From contig WTCH01000311.1 in the NCBI GenBank assembly GCA_013138675.1, positions 1 to 32,720 of the forward strand: a stretch of DNA of 32,720 nucleotides, in the 5' to 3' direction. Origin of the DNA: Woeseiaceae bacterium. GTDB lineage: Bacteria > Pseudomonadota > Gammaproteobacteria > Steroidobacterales > Woeseiaceae. Below the pieces are notes generated by a model, which made no database searches, had not been told where the DNA came from, and saw only the letters and a list, made by a program, of their open reading frames with translations. Shown piece by piece: positions 27,917-32,720 of the stretch (position 1 is its first letter; each line of letters starts with the position of its first letter). The position numbers were made by a program, and so were the translations under genes.

Positions 27917-28894
27917 ATGGTCGTAAACCTGCTCATTGTCGTCGCCGGCCTCGTGCTTCTGCTCTGGGGCGCGGACCGATTTGTGTACGGTGCGGCAGCT
28001 GCAGCACGCAACATGGGCGTCGCGCCGTTGATGATCGGACTGACCGTCGTTGCTTTCGCCACCTCGGCGCCCGAGATACTGGTCTCCGTTGATGCCTCCC
28101 TGCGCGGGCAACCCGGACTTGCCTACGGCAACGCGATCGGCTCGAACATTGTCAATATTGGCCTGGTTCTCGGCACCGTAGCGCTCATTCGTCCGATCCA
28201 GCTTCGTTCGGCGACTTTGCGGCGCGAGATGCCGGCCCTGCTGGCGGTCTCCCTGCTGACAGTGTCGCTGTTCCTGGATTCCTACCTGAGCCGAATCGAC
28301 GGCATTGTCATGCTGACGGGTCTCGTAATTGTGATGATCTGGCTCGCCCGTCTGGGCATGCGCTCTGCACCCTCAGATCCGATCAAGAAAGAATATGAGG
28401 CCGAGATCCCGGTCAACGTGTCCATGCGCACGGCCATCCTCTGGTTCATCGTCGGATTTGGCACTCTGATGGTTGGCGCGCATCTGCTCGTTGGCGCATC
28501 CATCGAGATAGCACAAGTGCTCGGGGTCAGCGAGGTCGTTATTGGCATCCTGCTCGTTGCGTTCGGCACCAGCCTTCCCGAGCTGGCCGTCAGCCTGGTC
28601 AGCGCGTTGAAGGGCGAATATGGGCTCGCAATCGGCAATATCGTCGGCTCCAATATTTTCAACTTGCTTGCTGTCATCGGTGTAGCGGCAACTATCGCGC
28701 CATCGCCTATGGCGCCGTCGGTCCTGTCCCTGCATATATTCGTCATGGTCGCGTTTACGCTCGTGTTGTTCGCAATGACCTACGACTACGACGGCAAAAG
28801 CGAATTATCCCGAATCGAGGGCGCTGCGCTTCTGATCGCATTTATTGCTTACGATACCTACGTGGTGCTGCAAAACGTTAGAATGGACGGATGA
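27917..28894 (+). CDS. Calcium/sodium antiporter, YrbG family
   Basis: This is a CaCA-superfamily cation exchanger of the inner membrane. The 325-residue product has about ten hydrophobic segments in two halves, each with an alpha-repeat: TVVAFATSAPE (about 41-51) with GNAIGSNIVNIGL in the first half, and LVAFGTSLPE with GNIVGSNIFNLL in the second. The acidic residues in these repeats bind the transported ions. It is the first gene of the plus-strand run and precedes kdsD, as yrbG does in E. coli. The transported ion here is inferred from the family only. Confidence 0.93.
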   Translation: MVVNLLIVVAGLVLLLWGADRFVYGAAAAARNMGVAPLMIGLTVVAFATSAPEILVSVDASLRGQPGLAYGNAIGSNIVNIGLVLGTVALIRPIQLRSATLRREMPALLAVSLLTVSLFLDSYLSRIDGIVMLTGLVIVMIWLARLGMRSAPSDPIKKEYEAEIPVNVSMRTAILWFIVGFGTLMVGAHLLVGASIEIAQVLGVSEVVIGILLVAFGTSLPELAVSLVSALKGEYGLAIGNIVGSNIFNLLAVIGVAATIAPSPMAPSVLSLHIFVMVAFTLVLFAMTYDYDGKSELSRIEGAALLIAFIAYDTYVVLQNVRMDG

Positions 28895-28915
28895 CACCGA
28901 CGACCGGGGCCGTAA

Positions 28916-29899
28916 ATGCCGCTCGAGCTCACATCTGACCAACTTCTCGCACTGGCTGCCGAGGTACTCGACATCGAGTCCCGGGCGGTCGACGCACTTC
29001 GCAGCCGCCTGGACGCCAGTTTCGCCGCTGCCTGTGAGCTCTGCATGAACACACCGGGGCGTATTGTCGTCACTGGCATGGGCAAGTCCGGCCACATCGG
29101 CAACAAGATCGCGGCGACACTCGCCAGCACCGGTACCCCATCATTTTTCATGCATCCGGGTGAAGCCAGCCACGGCGATCTCGGCATGATCACGGGACAG
29201 GATGTGCTACTCGCCGTGTCGTATTCCGGCGAGACCGACGAAGTGCTGACGATCCTGCCGCTCGTCAAACGGATGGGTGCGAAAATGCTGTCACTGACCG
29301 GCAAACCGAAGTCGACGCTGGCCAAAGCTGCCGATGTGCATCTCGATGTCAGCGTGAGTGAGGAAGCCTGCCCACTGAACCTGGCGCCGACTGCCAGCAC
29401 CACGGCGACCCTGGCCATGGGCGACGCCCTGGCCGTTGCCTTGCTCAAGATTCGGGGATTCACTGCAGAAGACTTTGCGATGTCTCATCCCAGCGGTAGC
29501 CTGGGCAAGCGACTGTTACTTCGCGTCGCCGACGTCATGCGCAGCGGCGATGACGTGCCAAAAGTGACTGCGGATGTTTTGCTCAGCGAGGGCTTGATGG
29601 AAATGACGCAGAAAGGCCTCGGCATGACCGCCGTTGTCGACGCTGACGAGAACATCCTCGGCATCTTCACCGACGGAGATTTGCGCCGCGCGCTCGATGC
29701 CGGCGTCGATGTACGCAAGACCGCGATGCACGAAATCATGCACACGAAATGCAAGACAACAACCTCTGACATACTTGCTGCCGAGGCAGTGAACGTGATG
29801 GAGGAAAACAAGATCACAGGCCTGCTGGTGACCGATGAGGGCGGCCGGCTCGTGGGCGCTTTGAATATTCACGATCTGTTTCGCGCAGGCATCATGTGA
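28916..29899 (+). CDS. kdsD: D-arabinose-5-phosphate isomerase KdsD
   Basis: KdsD converts ribulose 5-phosphate to arabinose 5-phosphate, the precursor of the Kdo sugar of LPS. The 327-residue product has an N-terminal SIS domain (GMGKSGHIGNKIAATLASTG, about 54-73; HPGEASHGDLGM; SYSGETDE) and two C-terminal CBS domains from about residue 205 (LRVADVM...). The histidine in EASHGDLG is conserved in isomerases of this family. It starts 21 bases after the antiporter gene and overlaps kdsC by 4 bases. Confidence 0.97.
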   Translation: MPLELTSDQLLALAAEVLDIESRAVDALRSRLDASFAAACELCMNTPGRIVVTGMGKSGHIGNKIAATLASTGTPSFFMHPGEASHGDLGMITGQDVLLAVSYSGETDEVLTILPLVKRMGAKMLSLTGKPKSTLAKAADVHLDVSVSEEACPLNLAPTASTTATLAMGDALAVALLKIRGFTAEDFAMSHPSGSLGKRLLLRVADVMRSGDDVPKVTADVLLSEGLMEMTQKGLGMTAVVDADENILGIFTDGDLRRALDAGVDVRKTAMHEIMHTKCKTTTSDILAAEAVNVMEENKITGLLVTDEGGRLVGALNIHDLFRAGIM

Positions 29900-30399
29900 G
29901 CGCACCGAATTCAAAATTGTCCGCCATACGCCTTGTCGCATTTGACGTCGATGGCGTATTCACGGATGGCCGCTTCTACCTGTCAGATGACGGTGTCGAG
30001 TCCAAGGCATTCAACACGCAGGATGGCTTCGGGATTCGCCAACTTATCAACGCCGGTATCGATGTCGCCGTCATCAGCGGGCGGCAATCAGGCGCCGTGG
30101 AACGCCGCATGGCAGAACTCGGTGTCACGCACGTCATCCAGGGGTGCAAGGACAAAGTCGCCGCGCTCGGCGAAATCGTCGAAACGCTCGGCATTACGAC
30201 CGGGCAATGCGCTTACGCCGGTGACGACGTTCCTGACCTGCCGCTATTGAACACAGTCGGATATTCAATTGCTGTCGCCAATGCCGTATTAGAGGTTCGC
30301 GAACAGTGCGATTACACAACGTCCGCTGACGGCGGTCATGGCGCCGTTCGTGAAGTTTGCGAACTCATTCTTGCAGCCAGAACTGGAGCACAGCCGTGA
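29896..30399 (+). CDS. kdsC: 3-deoxy-D-manno-octulosonate 8-phosphate phosphatase KdsC
   Basis: KdsC removes phosphate from Kdo 8-phosphate to release Kdo. The 167-residue HAD-family protein has the nucleophile motif FDVDGVFTDG (Asp17 and Asp19), VISGRQSGAVERR in motif II, and GDDVPDLPLL in motif IV, with no cap domain, as in other KdsC proteins. It starts with GTG inside the kdsD stop (ATGTGA overlap) and its stop overlaps the lptC GTG, so it sits in a coupled chain. Confidence 0.97.
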   Translation: MSAPNSKLSAIRLVAFDVDGVFTDGRFYLSDDGVESKAFNTQDGFGIRQLINAGIDVAVISGRQSGAVERRMAELGVTHVIQGCKDKVAALGEIVETLGITTGQCAYAGDDVPDLPLLNTVGYSIAVANAVLEVREQCDYTTSADGGHGAVREVCELILAARTGAQP

Positions 30400-30956
30400 T
30401 CGGTACCCGCGATTTACTGACTATCGCGGTGCTTGCCGCTGGTGCGATATCCACTTGGTTTCTTACGCGATCCGACCAGGTTGATGAGTCCGATACCGTG
30501 TCATTTGACAGTACGCAACGCGGTTACTATCTGAAATCTGCAAGAATTCTCGGTACAGGTCCGGACGGGAAGCTGCTCTATGAACTTCGGGCCAGGGAGG
30601 CTGAACAACTCGGCGAAGACCGGGTCTCATTTACTGATGTGCAAATCAACTACTCACCACAAAGTGATGTCCCGTGGAGCATCGATGCCGATACGGCGAT
30701 GATTCATGCAGACGAAAAGCGCGTATTGCTCGAAGGAAATGTGCGGGCGATTAGCAGTGAGGGATTTTCAGGAAACGATACGGAGATTCGAACGCAGTAC
30801 CTTGAGATTTACCCTGAGGAATTTCTGGCCGAAACTGACGAACGCGTGCAGATTCGTATCGGCCCGCGCAGTCTGACGGCGACCGGCATGCTAGCATCAC
30901 TGAAAGACAATCAGTTGAAACTGAAATCGAATGTACGCGGGAAATTTGCACCTTGA
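30396..30956 (+). CDS. lptC: LPS export system inner-membrane protein LptC
   Basis: LptC links the LptB2FG transporter to the periplasmic LptA bridge that carries LPS to the outer membrane. From GTG 30396 the product is 186 residues (E. coli 191), with one N-terminal membrane segment at about 7-23 and a beta-jellyroll periplasmic domain. The GTG overlaps the kdsC stop (GTGA) and has GGAG eight bases upstream. The frame is open to 30357 but that part lies inside kdsC. LptC sequences are divergent; position between kdsC and lptA settles the call. Confidence 0.92.
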   Translation: MIGTRDLLTIAVLAAGAISTWFLTRSDQVDESDTVSFDSTQRGYYLKSARILGTGPDGKLLYELRAREAEQLGEDRVSFTDVQINYSPQSDVPWSIDADTAMIHADEKRVLLEGNVRAISSEGFSGNDTEIRTQYLEIYPEEFLAETDERVQIRIGPRSLTATGMLASLKDNQLKLKSNVRGKFAP

Positions 30957-31585
30957 TTGATGCACTCAAATCAATGAACACTCGCCCTCTGCTCCTGCTC
31001 CTGCTCCTGCCCGGCTTTGCCGTCTCGCAGACCAGCGATCTGCGGCTTCCCATCACTCTGGCCGCTGACTCCACCGACTACGACGGCAAAAGCTCCATGA
31101 TGATGTTCCAGGGCCTGCGCCTGTCGCAGGGCACGACCAATATTGAGGCGGACGAGGGTCGCGCCAGCAAGATCGACTTCGAAGACAGCGTCTGGCATTT
31201 CACCGGCAATGTCGTGATCGATGTCGACGCAGGTCATATCGAAAGCGAATCAGCCGTATTGACGTTTACTGACACGCAATTGCGGCTCGCGATCTTAGAA
31301 GGGTCGCCAGCAACGTTCGAACTGAATCGGCCCGGCAGCGAAGAAACGACCTACGCTCAGGCTGGCAAGCTCAAGTACAACCTCGATACGGGCATCGTCG
31401 AATTTTCGGACGACGCCATAATTACGGAAGGCGGTAACCAGATTTCGTCGAGCTTCCTGATGTACAACATCATCGAGCAGCGCATCAACGCGCAGTCGTC
31501 GCCCGATGGTAGTGAAAAGGTCAAAATCACTGTAATTCCTGAGGCTGTGACAGCACCCGAGGCAGCCGAGGACGATGTTCCATGA
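30953..31585 (+). CDS. lptA: LPS transport periplasmic protein LptA
   Basis: LptA forms the periplasmic bridge that shields LPS lipid chains between LptC and LptD. The product has a signal peptide with a run of seven leucines ([19 protein letters not shown] part) and an OstA-like beta-jellyroll, [21 protein letters not shown] onward (split: [13 protein letters not shown] is the family start). From TTG 30953, overlapping the lptC stop (TTGA) with GGGAAA upstream, it is 210 residues; ATG 30974 would give 203. Both exceed the 185 of E. coli because of an acidic, proline-containing tail. Its stop overlaps lptB. Confidence 0.92.
   Translation: MIDALKSMNTRPLLLLLLLPGFAVSQTSDLRLPITLAADSTDYDGKSSMMMFQGLRLSQGTTNIEADEGRASKIDFEDSVWHFTGNVVIDVDAGHIESESAVLTFTDTQLRLAILEGSPATFELNRPGSEETTYAQAGKLKYNLDTGIVEFSDDAIITEGGNQISSSFLMYNIIEQRINAQSSPDGSEKVKITVIPEAVTAPEAAEDDVP
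30989..31010 (+). repeat. Hexanucleotide tandem repeat in the LptA signal peptide
   Basis: CTGCTC is repeated three times followed by CTGC (22 bases). It encodes part of the polyleucine hydrophobic core of the LptA signal peptide. Since the unit is two codons, slippage would change the core by two leucines without shifting the frame. Confidence 0.75.
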
Positions 31586-32307
31586 GCATCCTCAGTGCCC
31601 AGGATATCTCCAAGAGTTTCAAACTTCGCAAAGTTGTCAAAAACCTGTCGCTCGAAATCAAGAGCGGAGAAGTGGTTGGCCTGCTCGGCCCCAATGGCGC
31701 TGGCAAGACAACTGCGTTCTACATGATCGTCGGCCTGATTTCGGCCGATGGCGGCACGATTCTGCTGGATGGGAAGGACCTCACCGCGCAACCCATGCAC
31801 AGGCGCGCGAAGCTCGGACTCGGCTACCTCCCGCAGGAAGCATCAATTTTTCGCAAGTTGACGGTCGAACAAAACATCCTCGCTATTCTCGAAAACCGCG
31901 AAAATCTGGATCGGGCCGGGCGCGAGGAAGAGCTCGAAACACTGCTCGACGAACTGCATGTCGGCCACGTGCGCACGAGTCTCGGCATCAGCCTGTCTGG
32001 CGGTGAACGGCGCCGGGTGGAAATCGCAAGGGCGCTGGCCGCAAGTCCGCTGTTCGTTCTGCTGGACGAGCCGTTTGCCGGCGTGGATCCGATCTCCGTT
32101 CTCGATATTCAACGCATTATCAAACACTTGTGCGAACGCGACATCGGCGTGCTCATCACCGATCACAATGTCCGCGAAACGCTCGGAATTTGTGGCAGAG
32201 CCTATATACTCAGTGATGGCAGTTTGATCGCTTCGGGCTCGCCTGAAGAGATTCTTGAGAATCATCATGTTCGAGAGGTATATCTCGGACAGGAGTTCAA
32301 ACTCTGA
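31582..32307 (+). CDS. lptB: LPS export ABC transporter ATPase LptB
   Basis: LptB is the cytoplasmic ATPase dimer that powers LPS extraction by LptFG. The 241-residue product has Walker [10 protein letters not shown] (36-44), Q-loop YLPQEAS (about 82-88), signature LSGGE (138-142), Walker [12 protein letters not shown] (160-170) and the switch histidine His195 in TDHN. The ending YLGQEFKL is typical of LptB. The ATG overlaps the lptA stop (ATGA), and the gene precedes rpoN by 57 bases, the classic order. Confidence 0.98.
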   Translation: MSILSAQDISKSFKLRKVVKNLSLEIKSGEVVGLLGPNGAGKTTAFYMIVGLISADGGTILLDGKDLTAQPMHRRAKLGLGYLPQEASIFRKLTVEQNILAILENRENLDRAGREEELETLLDELHVGHVRTSLGISLSGGERRRVEIARALAASPLFVLLDEPFAGVDPISVLDIQRIIKHLCERDIGVLITDHNVRETLGICGRAYILSDGSLIASGSPEEILENHHVREVYLGQEFKL

Positions 32308-32364
32308 GGCAAACTGGGCACATCGTTAACGGGCAAGCGCGTATTTCCAACGCAAATCTAACTG

Positions 32365-32720
32365 ATGCTTAAGCCAACACTGCAGCTCAAACTCGGTCAG
32401 TCTCTGACGATGACGCCGCAGTTACAGCAGGCAATTCGCCTGCTGCAGTTGCCCGTGCTGGACCTGAGTGCGCAAATTCAGGACGCCCTCGAAGAAAACA
32501 TCATGCTGGAAATGGAAGACTTGCCTGACGTCCCGCAAACGAGCGCGGAAACGACAGCGGAAGTCGAGACCATCCAGGCCGAGGACACCTGGCAGCAGCA
32601 ATCGGCGGATCGTATTCAGGACGGCGGCTGGAATGGCGAAGGCCGACCCATCAATGATTTTGCTGACGAGTCGGGCAATACACTGCGGGAGCACCTGCTG
32701 TGGCAACTCGAGATGGAGCA
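32365..32720 (+). CDS. rpoN: RNA polymerase sigma-54 factor RpoN (partial, N-terminal)
   Basis: The frame starts at ATG 32365 and is still open at the right edge after 118 codons. The N-terminus MLKPTLQLKLGQSLTMTPQL and the following QQAIRLLQLPVLDLSAQIQ are the glutamine- and leucine-rich Region I of sigma-54, which interacts with activator ATPases and holds the polymerase closed. An acidic Region II follows (about residues 45-100). Only a weak ribosome binding site is visible. The order lptB-rpoN is conserved in gammaproteobacteria; hpf and ptsN would be expected beyond the window. Confidence 0.97.
   Translation, partial: MLKPTLQLKLGQSLTMTPQLQQAIRLLQLPVLDLSAQIQDALEENIMLEMEDLPDVPQTSAETTAEVETIQAEDTWQQQSADRIQDGGWNGEGRPINDFADESGNTLREHLLWQLEME

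Noticed and set aside
30357-30395. N-terminal extension of LptC
   Set aside because: The bases are inside kdsC; the GTG at 30396 has GGAG upstream and overlaps the kdsC stop.

Overview
The window is conserved gammaproteobacterial chromosome. Base composition is moderately GC-rich and coding density is very high. The lineage call rests on the gene order mraZ-rsmH-ftsL-ftsI-murEF-mraY-murD-ftsW-murGC-murB-ddlB-ftsQAZ, preceded by rsmI and rnpB, and on the presence of lpoA, sspAB, lptCAB and a petABC cytochrome bc1 operon. The meso-DAP-type MurE (DNPR motif) indicates a Gram-negative wall. The rsmI/rnpB/mraZ and lpoA/yraN...sspBA-petCBA arrangement resembles what I remember of Pseudomonas-like genomes, while cax-kdsDC-lptCAB-rpoN resembles E. 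coli. I cannot name the genus.

Region 1 (1-16960, minus strand) is a complete division and cell wall (dcw) cluster read from mraZ to ftsZ, with ftsZ cut by the window edge. Most junctions are 4-base overlaps (ATGA type). MurB, of the short type, sits between murC and ddlB. The cluster starts from a TTGACG/TATAGT promoter followed by three boxes with an exact 10-base period, matching the MraZ operator pattern.

Region 2 (16844-18451) holds about 400 bases of leader with several palindromes, then the RNase P RNA gene (14-bp P1 helix and weak terminator visible) and rsmI, all on the minus strand.

Region 3 (18487-21228) has divergent lpoA (outer-membrane activator of PBP1A) and yraN, then a non-coding 354-base element with 34-base imperfect terminal inverted repeats, ending four bases before the sspB stop. 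It occupies the place where related genomes carry diaA/gmhA-like and dolP genes.

Region 4 (21229-24974, minus) is a five-gene run petA-petB-petC-sspA-sspB: the cytochrome bc1 complex followed by the stringent-starvation/ClpXP adaptor pair. Cytochrome b has the PVWY form of the Qo motif.

Region 5 (25203-27791) has a DegS/AlgW-type periplasmic protease (plus) facing murA and ibaG (minus). Region 6 (27917-32720, plus) has cax (yrbG family), kdsD, kdsC, lptC, lptA, lptB and the start of rpoN. The mlaFEDCB genes that lie between ibaG and yrbG in E. coli are absent here.

Together the genes build and export the envelope: UDP-MurNAc-pentapeptide (MurA-F, Ddl), lipid I/II (MraY, MurG), septal polymerisation (FtsW/FtsI), divisome assembly (FtsLQAZ), PBP1A activation (LpoA), Kdo precursor synthesis (KdsD, KdsC) and LPS transport (LptCAB). 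I found no phage, CRISPR, toxin-antitoxin or defence system, and no convincing novel protein-coding system. The most unusual parts are the TIR-bounded element at 20871-21224 and the palindrome-rich leader upstream of mraZ.
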